From Takakia lepidozioides (Eukaryota; Streptophyta; Takakiopsida; Takakiales; Takakiaceae): a DNA stretch of 64,000 bases. Position 1 is the first letter of the stretch, and each line of letters starts with the position of its first letter. Position numbers and translations under genes: made by a program. The stretch spans positions 2,790,001-2,854,000 of the forward strand of contig CM060732.1 in the NCBI GenBank assembly GCA_030704615.1. The letters run 5' to 3'. A model generated the notes under the pieces. It worked only from the letters and a program-made list of their open reading frames with translations, did not search any database and had not been told where the DNA came from. Positions 23,060 through 33,037 of the stretch are shown here, piece by piece.

Positions 23060-24060
23060 TGGTGTCCTGACATCCTTAAAGGCACCAGTAGAGTTCTGGT
23101 TCAGTGTGTCCAAGAAGGTATTTTGCTGCACGTTCTGCCACCTCCAGATTCCCATGAATTCTGCAGGCACCAAGCAAAGTCCCCCACACTGTAGCAGCTG
23201 GTTCGCTTGGCATTTTCTTGATGAAGTCCTCTGCCTCATCCACATGCCCTGCACGGCCTAGAGGTCCACCATGCAGCCAAAATGCTGGTCTGTGGAAGTC
23301 AGGCCATGAGCTTGACTCATAGAATCAAAGTAAACCAATAGTTGCAGGGCCAGCCTACCACACCCGTGCTGAGCATATCCTGCAATCATAGCACTCCATG
23401 AGACCACATCTCGTTCAACCATATTGTCAAACACTAGCCAGGCATTCTTTATATCCCCGCATTTGGCATACATGTCAACAAGGGTACTTTCCGAAGTGAC
23501 TGTTGGCTCAATTCCAGCTTTGATAATGTCAGCATGGATTTCTGTGGCCTTTTCCAGGGCTGCCAGACTGGCGCAGGCTTTGAAAACAGAAACAAAAGGG
23601 ACCTGGTTGGTGTCACCCCTTCCCATATCATTCGCTCATATGTCTCCAAAGCCTCCCTACCACATCCATGCTGGGCATATCCTGAAATCATTGCACTCCA
23701 GGAGAGCACATCTCGTTCAGCCACCAGGCTGGCACATGCATTGAGAACGCACACAACCGTTACCTGGTTGGGCATAACCCCTTTCTGTATCATTTTGCTC
23801 ATAGATCTCCAAAGCCTTTTTACCACATCCAAGCTGAGTATATCCTCCGATCATCGCACTCCACGAGACCACATTTTGTCGAGCCATATTGTCAAACACT
23901 AGATGCGCATCCGTCATGTTCCCACATTTGGCATAAATGTTGGCAAGGGCAGTTTCCAGGACGATATTTCAATTCTGGCTTTGATAATATCAGCATGGAT
24001 CTTTTTGCCCTTTTCCAGGTCTGCTAGGCTGGCACATGCATCGAGAACTCTGCAGCTGAG
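23060..24060 (-). pseudogene. PPR protein gene A (PLS with E motif), frameshifted
   Basis: PPR repeats are readable in successive frames: NMARQNVVSWSAMIGGYTQ (about 23900-23840), ERDVLSWSAMISGYAQHGCG (about 23720-23655), ACASLAALEKATEIHADIIK and NTLVDMYAKCGD-type blocks (23626-23400), then WSAMIAGYAQHGCGRLALQL. The end, 23270-23100, reads across frames as an E motif ([34 protein letters not shown]). At least four frame changes are required, so the gene is dead unless sequence errors are present. It lies tail to head with PPR gene B on the same strand and probably shares a duplication origin. Confidence 0.75.
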
Positions 24061-24189
24061 CAAGCAGGGGGCAAGCAGAGATTGAAACACGGCCTGCTAA
24101 GACCAAGCTGACTCGCCCAAGAATCTTGTAAACATCAGGAAGAAAACCAAATCATTGACCACTATCAAGATTGATCAGCTCAGAATTAT

Positions 24190-24775
24190 AAACCTAATTC
24201 TACAATGAAGGGAGATAATGTACCCAGAAGACAAGTATTGTTCAAGGCATTGTCTAAGAGTCAATGCCTCATGCAGATAAGCTGCCAAGCATTTCTGATC
24301 CTCGAAATGGAAGACCTGCATGTATTTCAGCTGCATTGTGTTGAGTGTAACTTACAGCTTGGCCCAAACACGTCAAAATCACCCCGAAACCACCATAGAT
24401 CCACCAACGAGCTAACTTGCATAATACAACAGGAAAATTTAGGGACGACTCTGATAACTCTGATAACAGGCATCTCAGGTCTGATGAGAGGCAAAGCAGG
24501 CTGAAATAGGTCAAAGAAGAAGGTGCCCTCACCACATTGCTTGAAACCCCTCCGTGCTCCTGGACGCCGGGTATCGTCATCCCTTCCTCGCGCTGCAATG
24601 ACATTTTCGGGCAGTCCGGGCAGGTCCGACGAAAATTGACGACGACGAAACGTGGCGACGATGACGTGGCACTATGGCACCCTATTCCTGCTCTATGCTA
24701 AACTAGCTTCCGACCTTTGGTCGTCGCTAGAACTAGGGCTTCTCGTACTAGCGACGAATTTTGAGAACAGCGTCT
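24190..24775 (-). pseudogene. OSB-like fragment, copy e
   Basis: 24604-24269 encodes MSLQREEGMTIPGV and LARWWIYGGFGVIL, the same exon blocks as in 19480-19900. The flank through 24655-24775 (CACTATGGCACCCTAT, CTAGCTTCCGACCTTTGG, AGAACTAGGGCTTC) also matches 19905-20010. About 430 bp are therefore shared with the 19.5-20.0 kb segment in the same orientation, on the other side of the PPR pair. Confidence 0.5.
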
Positions 24776-25940
24776 AGATAGATAGTCGGATAAACAAAGC
24801 TTAGAAAAATAATGTTTCTCTGGGGCCTATGCATTTATGTGGTGTATTTGGTTGGCAAAATGCAACTGGCCATTAATGTGCCACACAAGCTCTGTGGTCT
24901 AGGTGGTCATGTTGTCTACATTGGTACATTGGGCTTCTCTCTTTGGCAGAGCACGAGCCATTGTCTTTGTGAGGTAATTCAGGCCTAATTGTCAGATTGC
25001 TCTCAATCTCGCTTTTTCCAGAGTCCTTGTTTCTTTCTCTCTTGTTGCATTACTATGCGAGCAACCTAAACACAATATCCATTTTTTGATACTTTGTCCA
25101 GGGTATTCTCACCAGGGAGTGACCCTCTTCCGAAACATCAAGACACCATGGCTTCTTCTCTGCCAAAGAATGTGGCACCGTGAATTTCCATAGCAGACTC
25201 TTCTAGTAAGGAAATGTTGCACTAAATTGTACTAAAATGCAGAGTAGGGAAGAGGGGGGCACAAGAGGAAGTCTGAACATGAGCGCTTTGTAGGATTCCT
25301 CCCAATAGTATTTCAAATAGGTGTTGGTTAGCAGATCTGGAGAAAACACATCAGATTTGTAACTGGTATAATCCACTGCCTTCAATGGTGATATGTGCGG
25401 GTGACATCCTTAATGGTATTGCCATGACTCAACAGTAAATGTGTTGCTATCTTCTTAACATTCATAAACTCTCGTCAATCACTGGTTGCAGAGGAGCATA
25501 CTTATCAGTCTCTCTCTCTTGGAAGCCTACCTTTGAGCAGCAAACAGAAGCAGAGAGGAAAGGGAGAGTGCAATTGCCGTTGTGTGGGCAACCTGAAGAC
25601 AATATTCATTTTTTGGAAGTACCCTGCCTCCTTCATCTGCCCCAGACAATTCTTCTAGCTTAGCAGGATGTCCTAAATTTGTGGATGTAATTGGTCTCTT
25701 AAACTGAATGTATGTACCTCATTATCCACCTCGAGTCAATGCAACTGCGACCTGGCTCCTTTCTCACATCTCAGACCTGCATCATTTTTCTCACTTTTGC
25801 AATATCATCCCATCTGTCAGCTGCAGCATAGACGTTGGACAGCAGCACATAAGTTGCAGTATCATGTCGATTGGTTTTCATTTGATTCTATCGGTGTGTG
25901 ATGTTTGGCTTAAGAATCGGTTGTCACTTTTATTTTTCCA
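24776..25940. other. Intergenic, no supported gene
   Basis: Mixed composition without long frames. The frames at 25439-25663 and 25708-26010 show no recognisable domain, and the latter overlaps the tail of the helicase relic. Confidence 0.4.
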
Positions 25941-25959
25941 TACGCGTATCTCGGTTGGA

Positions 25960-28190
25960 TTGGATCTGGATGTGGCGTTTTGGTGGCAGGGTTGGTATTC
26001 ACCGTCCTGATGTGTTCCGTAGTCTTGTGTGATTTTTGTTCTTGGACATTACAATCAGTTTGTGGAGTCATGAACTGTAGTGAGTCTGTCTTGAATTTGG
26101 CTACCTGGATGTCTTCCAACTTAATGTTCCGAAGTATTATTAGTCATTGTAGGGAACGCAAACGAGATAGTGTGACGTAAATGTTGTACATGTTCAAGGG
26201 GTGCCCATCTGGTGGTTTTTGTAAGTCGACGATTATTCTGTCAAAAATTTTGTCTTGGCCTTTGTAGTGTGTAAGCAATAGGCGGATATCAGAGGCAATT
26301 GGTGGACCTGTTGATTTTGAATTTCTTTGGTTTTTTCAGTTCATCCTCCGTGTGGTGATAATCGAACGTTCTTGAAACGGGTGTAATGGGCACTACGTTG
26401 TCTGGGAGATTTTCTAAATTTACGTTGCTCAATGTTTGATGTTGACTAATGAATTTGCTGAAGTCGATTAATACATGATTTGGCAGGCGCATTAAATTAT
26501 CTCCGTACGATCCAATCGTCTTCTGATGTTGAGATTCCCACTATTTGTCCGACTGCACCGTTGACAAGCCCCAATCTAGGATACAAATTGTCGATTATCA
26601 TTCCTTTGTACAATCTCAAAAATGGAAGAAGGTTGTGGCTTCTATTCCCGAGTACGGTCTGCCGGATTGCGAATTGGATGTCGTCGCGGAGTGCGTGCTT
26701 CTTGTAGGTATCTGTGGCTACTATGGTGTAGGACGCGTGATTAGATTTACGTGTGTAGTATTCTATCAATTGGTGATTGATGGCGTTCTTTAACTGATTA
26801 CGAGGTACGATGTACGTTACTTTATCCCATAGTTCGTTAAAGAGGTTGATTTTCAGGTTCGACATGAATCTTGTCTGTAATAATTTAAAAATCCGTATGG
26901 GTGAAGTTGTCTTCGTGTAGATTCTGTAGCAATTTCGCATATTGTAGATCGTGGGCTTGTCTCATTTGCTGGGTCAACATGACTGTGTTAGGCCGTATGT
27001 AATTTTCCCATAGACTTTTGCCTGTAATTTTTTTCTGTGTGTATTTTGTGAATGTGAATATGGGCTGTATGTTCGTTGAATACAGAGGCACATCAGTAAC
27101 TGATGGAAATTGCATGAAATCGCCCATGAACATAATGTTAAGTCCTCCGAAGGGTAACATGTTCGATTTCAATTTTGTAATTTCATATGGATATCGGCGA
27201 TCATGTTGCATCCGACCATAGATACTTCGTCTATAATCAAATAGTATGTTCCAGACCATTCGTTTATGAAACTTTTTGTGTCGGATTTGTTTGTAATTGT
27301 CGTCATCTATGATATCCATTGATTCGTCTTTTGGAATTTATCTCAATTCTGAATTTTTGTGGTGAAGGTTAACGTTTTTGGATGACTGAGTTGCATTTGC
27401 GAACTTGTATAGTTTGTTGTCAATGTCAGTGGACGGATTTAATTTTGATTCGCGTAATATTTTCAACCATTTATTGATCTGGGTTCTATTTGATTTTTTG
27501 GACGCAGTTTGGATCATTTCTTACGTTACTTGGTTGTGGTGATATTTCCCCATTGGCATCCGTAATGAGCTTGTTGGTAACCTCGGTCACATATTTGTTT
27601 TCGCTTGTATTGCACATAAGATATTCAATTTGTAACTTCTGGCCTTTTGTGACTATGTCTTATGTATGTTGTTGTGATGCCGAATTGTCATCCACATATA
27701 TATGGTTGTGTTCGTGCATTTTGTCTGGTATCTCATTGTATAAGGGGTCGATGTTGATGTCTTCTGGATTCACGTCATCATCTGGATTTTTGTTCTTCAG
27801 TAACAGTCTGTCAAAGTCTCGTGATTCTTTGCATTCATGCAACATATCGATATTTGCAATGATTTTTCTTTTGAATTCCGAACATATTGGATATAGTTCG
27901 TCAAGAGTTTCTTCCCAACTTTGTTGTGATCTTAGCTTTAAGCCGTGGATAGATCTCCATGGCATGAACATAATACAAATAGTGCGAGCATACGTTGCCG
28001 CATCATTTTTTTTCGAAGGTATTTTGTAGCCTTGTATTACTGGCACTTTGATTATCTGAGATTCATACACACTGTGGGTGTCACATTGCGGATGTTCATG
28101 CATGAATTTGTAATAGTACGGACTTTTCACCTAGCATGATTTACTGGAGAACTTGTAAGGTGACATTTCCCCAAACTTGTGTGGCCTGCT
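25960..28190 (-). pseudogene. Pif1-family helicase, Helitron type, decayed
   Basis: Blocks in order on the minus strand are as follows. KSPYYYKFMHEHPQ and IPSKKNDAATYARTICIMF with PWRSIHGLKLRSQQSW (28130-27820) form the region that precedes the helicase in Helitron-like proteins. FGGLNIMFMGDFMQFPSV (about 27160) is Walker B/motif II to III-like. RPNTVMLTQQMRQAHDLQYA (about 27000) and YKGMIIDNLYPRLGLVNGAV (about 26590) follow. Finally GQDKIFDRIIVDLQKPPDG and NMYNIYVTLSRLRSLQ (26250-26140) are helicase motif VI. The Walker A loop is not seen intact, and several frame changes and stops occur. Rep/HUH motifs and Helitron 5'-TC/3'-CTRR hairpin ends were not found. Confidence 0.7.
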
Positions 28191-28245
28191 TGGGTAGTCT
28201 ATGTGGAAATTATACATAATTAACTTGTCGTTCTGTTCGGATCCA

Positions 28246-28866
28246 CTACTAGAGAAAGCGGTTTTTTCAACGGCTCTTCTCACACATTTTGGTGTAAAAA
28301 GAGCCCGAGTTCACCCCCCCCCCGGTGTTAGGTTAACCCAGTCTTTTGCGCCAGGTGTGAACTTTCTTGGTCCTGTGAAAAAAACCATCTCACACCAAGT
28401 TCACACCGGACGTGGCAGGAGGTTTAGGTGGCTCTTTTGACGGATATTTTGACGGCAATTTTGACTAACTATTTCAAGTAGTAGTTTGACTAAGTATTTT
28501 TAACGGCTCTTTTTACGGCTTTTATTACAACACTTTGTCACCATGTTTGCCACATGTCTGTCAGCGAAAATGCCACACTGGACAAAAACTAATGTAATAA
28601 TTTTTTATTATTAAAGATAGGTGATAATACTAATAACGATAAATATTATTATGATGGTAGTTTATATATTTTTATATAAAAACGAAACGGCGCCCCCCAA
28701 GAGCCAATGATCATTTTTTTTAAATATTTATTATCAATAATAATAATAATAATAATAATAATACATATTAGCCACATTAACAGACCTACTATTAAGTTTT
28801 AGATATAACAAAAAAATCAACAATAATATCATATTATTCACATTTATATATGCAAAATGGGGACAT
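28246..28866. mobile_element. Probable CACTA-transposon terminus
   Basis: CACTACTAGAGAAAGCGG at 28246 has the CACTA start and the AGAGAAA continuation common in plant CACTA elements. Several subterminal repeats of the type AACGGCTCTT(T) follow (near 28269, 28430, 28500 and 28515). The inverted TAGTG end is not seen, and no transposase is present. The element appears to abut the 5' break of the plus-strand retrotransposon at 28867. Confidence 0.45.
28737..28762. repeat. (AAT)n microsatellite
   Basis: An uninterrupted AAT/ATA run of about 8-9 units in an AT-rich spacer. Confidence 0.9.
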
Positions 28867-31047
28867 GTGCTTGATGTGGGAAAAATAAAATTACAAGATG
28901 AAATAGTGGCTGGGTGGACCATCACAGCTGAAGAGCAAGTGAGGGAAGTTAATGTGGGAACTGAGGATGAACCAAGAATGGTAAAAGTAAGGGCTGGCTT
29001 GGAACTTGAATTCTTTGAGGAAGCTAAGAGCTTATTCATCAAATACAAAGATGTATTTGCTTGGAGCTATGAAAATTTGAAGGGGATACCTCCTGAGATT
29101 TGCCAACACAAGATTGAGTTGGAACCAGGTTCAGTACCAATTGAACAGGCAAGGTACAAAATGAATCCCAACTATGTACAGAAGGTTGGGGAGGAATAAA
29201 GAAGTTGGCTGAGGCTAAGTTCATATACCCGATAGAGTACACAACTTGGCTATCACCCATTGTGATAGTTCCAAAGAAGAATGACAAGCTGAGAGTTTGT
29301 ATTAACTACAAGAAATTAAATGATTGCACAAAGAAAGATCCATTCCCTTTGTCATTCAAAGAAGTTGTGCTAGATATAAAATGTACTTATTCATGGAGGC
29401 TTCAGTGGGTATAACCAAGTACAAGTAGCTGAATCTAGGATCAGGGAAAAACTGCTTTCATTACTGATTGGGGTGCTTATGCATACAAAGTCATGTTTTT
29501 TGGACTTTGTAATGCACCAACAACTTTCCAAAGAGTAATCAATACTGAATCTTTCCATGAGTACTTAGATGACTTCATGCAGGTGTTCTTAGATGATTTC
29601 AGTGTTTATAGCTCTAAGAATGAACACTTGCAGAAATTGGAATTATGCTTAGCCAGATGCAGGATGAGAGGCCAGAAAAATGTACTTTCTGTGTGAACTT
29701 AGGAGTTCTTCTTGGACACATTGTGTGTCAGAAGGGACTACACCCTAAAAAGACAGAGGCTATTAAAGCATCACCACCACCAGCTAATGTTAAGGCTCTA
29801 AGGAGGTTCCTTGGACAAACCAATTATTATAGAAGGTTTGTCAGACGATATGCACAAAAGGCTGCACCATTGAGCAAACTCTTGAAGAATGATGCAGTGT
29901 ATACATGGACAGCGGAATGCCAACAGGCCTTTGAGGAACTTACATTGTCAGTCACAACTACACTTGTGCTGATTAACCCTCATTGGCATATGGTATTTCA
30001 TGTACATTGTGATGCCTCAGGAGAAGCATTGGGAGCTGCGTTAGCTCAAAACGTCACACTAAACATGTATACTATGCTAGTAGGTTATTGAACAGTGCTG
30101 AAAGGAACTATAGCACCACCAAAAGATAAGCTTTGGCAATGATTTATTCAGTCAAGAAGTTTAGACATTATCTGATGGGAAGGAAATTCATGTTCTATGT
30201 GGATCATCAGGCTCTGATTTATTTGGTGAACAAGCCTTTGATAGGTGGAAGAATAGCAAGATGGCTAATTATACTACATGAGTTTGAATTCGAAGTTGTT
30301 TACAAACCTAGACAGTTGCATCTTGTGGCAGATCACTTGTTACGCCTCGCAACAGGAGAACCCGCCACAGGGGTGGACAATCAATTACCTGATGCTAGTC
30401 TATTTGCAGTAGAAGTTGGGGTTGATGATTGGTTAGATTGGTAGTGGCCAATCAGATACTATTTGACTCATGGACAGTGCCCACCTAGTTATAGGAAGGA
30501 GCAGAGAACGAGAATAGTCATCAAGGCTTTACCATACACTATGATAGGAGGAAAACTTTATAAGCTCTAGGACCTGATGGAGTACTTAAGATATGTTTAT
30601 ACCAACATGAAGCCAATAAGGTTTTGGAAGAAACTCATAAGGGAGTGGCTGGAGGACACTTTGGAGAGGAGACAACTAGTAGAAGGATATTACTTGCAGG
30701 ATACTGGTGGCCTACATTATTCAAGGATATACACAATTTTTGCAAAAGCTGTGATGAGTGCCAAAGATTAGGACCATTGCAGAGATAAGAGAAGATGGCT
30801 TTACATCCTACAATGCCTACTGAACCATTCCAGAAATGGGGATTGGATTTTGTTGGCCCAATCAACCCACCTGCAAGAAACACACAGAACAAGTATATAA
30901 TCACAGCCACTGATTATACTACTAAGTGGATAGAAGCCAAAGCACTGCGGGATAACACAGCGAAATCCACATTTATGAGAACATAATCACAAGATTTGGC
31001 TGTCCCTTAGAGTTCATCAGTGTCAGGGGAGTCATTTCATCAATGAG
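28867..31047 (+). pseudogene. Outer Athila/Tat-like retrotransposon: pol, 5' part (RT, RNase H, integrase start)
   Basis: In order on the plus strand: a pre-RT linker (EEAKSLFIKYKDVFAWSY, 29020); RT (SPIVIVPKKNDKLRVCINYK, 29255; FFGLCNAPTTFQRV, 29497; VFLDDFSVYSSKNEHL, 29585, the YxDD box as FLDDF); connection/RNase H (LRRFLGQTNYYRRFVRRYA, 29796; FHVHCDASGEALGAALAQ, 30000; KFMFYVDHQALIYLVNKP, 30190); and integrase (CDECQRL zinc end, 30760; [12 protein letters not shown] with the first catalytic Asp, 30830). The frame stops abruptly at 31047, where an LTR begins, and resumes at 44154. Several frameshifts are present. The FLDDFSVY box points to the Athila/Tat group rather than chromodomain lineages. 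The 5' LTR, Gag and protease are missing. Confidence 0.9.
31043..31047. repeat. Target-site duplication ATGAG (left copy)
   Basis: ATGAG directly precedes the LTR start TGTCG at 31048. An identical ATGAG at 44154-44158 directly follows the other LTR end. Confidence 0.9.
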
Positions 31048-32066
31048 TGTCGCGCGGCTTTTACTCACCCATCCCTTCGCTATCCGAGGCGGAAACTCCA
31101 AGATAGAAGAGTTGGAAATCTCTAAGTACTCAGCCCGCTCAGAACAATCAGTCATGACCTACAGCTAGTGTATCATGGGGGTGTTTCCTATTTGATTTCC
31201 TTTCCGCATTCATGTTAACTAGTTACCTTACTGCTGGTAATTAAGTATCAGTTTGCTTCATCAATTTATCGGATTCCATCAACTCATCCATTCATTCCAC
31301 AGCTTCACTCAGATCTCTCTACACAGTGTGAGTATGAAGTGTGTATCAGATTAATAGCTATCAAGTATCAGGCTGAAGCCATGGAGTCTCTAATCTGCTC
31401 TACATTACAATTCTACTGCCTACATTCATTAAGCATCAACAGATCCTCCTCCTACTCCCTCTCTTCATCTTTCTGCTCAGAGATACGCTCTCTCCTCCTT
31501 TCTCCCAGTGATGTCCGAAGTCTTTTTCCCCCCCGAAGTGCCCAAGAATCCTCCCATTTTCAGTCCTTGCTTCTAGCTTTATCTTCCTACCCGTTGTTCT
31601 AACCGTTTCCCTCACTAACCGTCGTCTGTGAACTAACATGTTCCATTCGCAGGTGTTGTTCCCCACAGTCGTTCCCTGTCCGGCTATCCGTTCCCTATGG
31701 TCGTGACAGCTGTGTCAAGCTGTGACTGGTTGTGTGAAACTGTGACGGGCTGTGACGGGCTCTGTTGGCTGTGATGGGTTGTGTCGGCTGTGACGAGCTG
31801 TGTTGACTGTGTCTGGCTGTGTCTGGCTGTGTCGGCTGTGTTGGCTGTGACAGACTGTGTTGGCTGTGATGGGCTGTGTTGACTGTGTCGGCTGTGTTGG
31901 CTGTGACGGGCTGTGTCGGCTGTGTCGGCTGTGACGGGCTGTGTCACCCCCCCCTAAAGTGCGCTGCTGTCACCCCTAAGGCTCCTGTTGGTCTCAGTCT
32001 GTGCAAAAATTAAGGGTACCCCACAGATTCCGTATAAGTGTCTAAGTCCCAGACAGTCCTCTAACA
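31048..32066 (-). repeat. 3' LTR of the inner element (1,019 bp)
   Basis: It starts TGTCG and ends CTAACA on the plus strand and matches 43134-44153. It contains a minisatellite of GGCTGTGACGGGCTGTGTTG type units (31705-31948). Confidence 0.95.
31705..31948. repeat. Minisatellite inside the LTR
   Basis: About 15-20 units of a 9-11 bp motif (GCTGTGTCG / GCTGTGACGG / GCTGTGTTG) in succession, ending at a C run. The equivalent array in the other LTR (43787-44030) is much rearranged, and this is where the LTR pair differs most. Confidence 0.9.
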
Positions 32067-32069
32067 TTA

Positions 32070-32083
32070 CCCCTTCCCCTCTC
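32070..32083 (-). other. Polypurine tract of the inner element
   Basis: Minus-strand GAGAGGGGAAGGGG lies 3 bases before the LTR (32066). This is the expected position for the plus-strand primer of reverse transcription. Confidence 0.85.
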
Positions 32084-32104
32084 AAAAAGTCGTGTCCTCA
32101 CGGT

Positions 32105-33013
32105 TTACTGATTGGGATTAGCAAACCTTTGTGAGCGAGCACCTTTCTGACGTTGAGAGTTTCGTGGCGGACTGTGTGTACGAGCCCAAGGTCTGTCACT
32201 GGTTGACGGAGATGATTGAACACTACCTGGATATGTGAGGCCCTCTGGAGGCCGATATCGAGGTAACCTTTCAGGCATAGGAGACCCCCGTCGCTTCTTT
32301 TCTGCCATCTGAATTGCATAGTCTTCTCCCATGTCAAAAGAGTCCGCTGAAGAAACAGTTGTATCAGAATCCTCATTGCCTCTCAGCTGTTTTAATTGTC
32401 GAACTTTTTGTGGAATCCTCTGGGGCATACAATGTTGTCCTACCATGTCTGGAAGTTTATATTTTAAAACTTGTTGTAAACGCTGAATGGCAAAATTGGT
32501 GAAGACCCTGAGCTCATTTTCTGTCCAGGTGAGTGGGGTACCAATGACTTGTGAATTGTGCAAGTATTTCCATGCCACATGTCCCTTATAGAAAATATCA
32601 TCAATGCCGAATTTCTGTGTTGACAAATTGTTGCAGGCCGCATGAAACCATGAACGAATTTGAGAATCCTTTTGTATCATAACTTTTGCCTCATATAGGT
32701 ACATATGAGGTGGCACTGAAGGTAAGACCCAATGATCCCCACTGGAATAACTCAGAAAGCGCGATTGCATCTTGTGCTGCTCAATGTGATAACGTACCAG
32801 AAAACAAGCAGCGTAGTATAACCCACATCCCATGACAACACTTGCTACCTCCTTGGTCTTGGTACAAATGAATCCATGTACAACTTGGAAAGCAATTAAT
32901 TCCTTCAACATGGTACCTGCCTCATGCCAGTACTGTGCAAAGTGATGATCCTCAATTGGTCGATTGTTCGGAAGAACTTTAGTCCTAGTTGCCACTGGCA
33001 GCCATATGCGCAT
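32105..33013 (-). CDS. Extra retrotransposon ORF, C-terminal part (302 codons)
   Basis: This frame is exactly in phase with the 887-codon frame upstream, separated only by TAG (33040-33038) and eight further sense codons, so the two were probably one protein of about 1,200 residues. It includes IEDHHFAQYWHEAGTMLKEL, one moderately hydrophobic segment (VASVVMGCGLYYAACFLV), and LTWTENELRVFTNFAIQRL. The tail is Ser/Pro/Arg-rich and basic (EKKRRGSPMPERLPRYRPP). It stops 22 bases before the polypurine tract. Family unknown; the position matches the env-like ORF of Athila elements, but sequence similarity to Env is not apparent. Confidence 0.75.
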   Translation of the reverse strand: MRIWLPVATRTKVLPNNRPIEDHHFAQYWHEAGTMLKELIAFQVVHGFICTKTKEVASVVMGCGLYYAACFLVRYHIEQHKMQSRFLSYSSGDHWVLPSVPPHMYLYEAKVMIQKDSQIRSWFHAACNNLSTQKFGIDDIFYKGHVAWKYLHNSQVIGTPLTWTENELRVFTNFAIQRLQQVLKYKLPDMVGQHCMPQRIPQKVRQLKQLRGNEDSDTTVSSADSFDMGEDYAIQMAEKKRRGSPMPERLPRYRPPEGLTYPGSVQSSPSTSDRPWARTHSPPRNSQRQKGARSQRFANPNQ

Positions 33014-33037
33014 GATTTGATAGTAATGTGCGAATGA

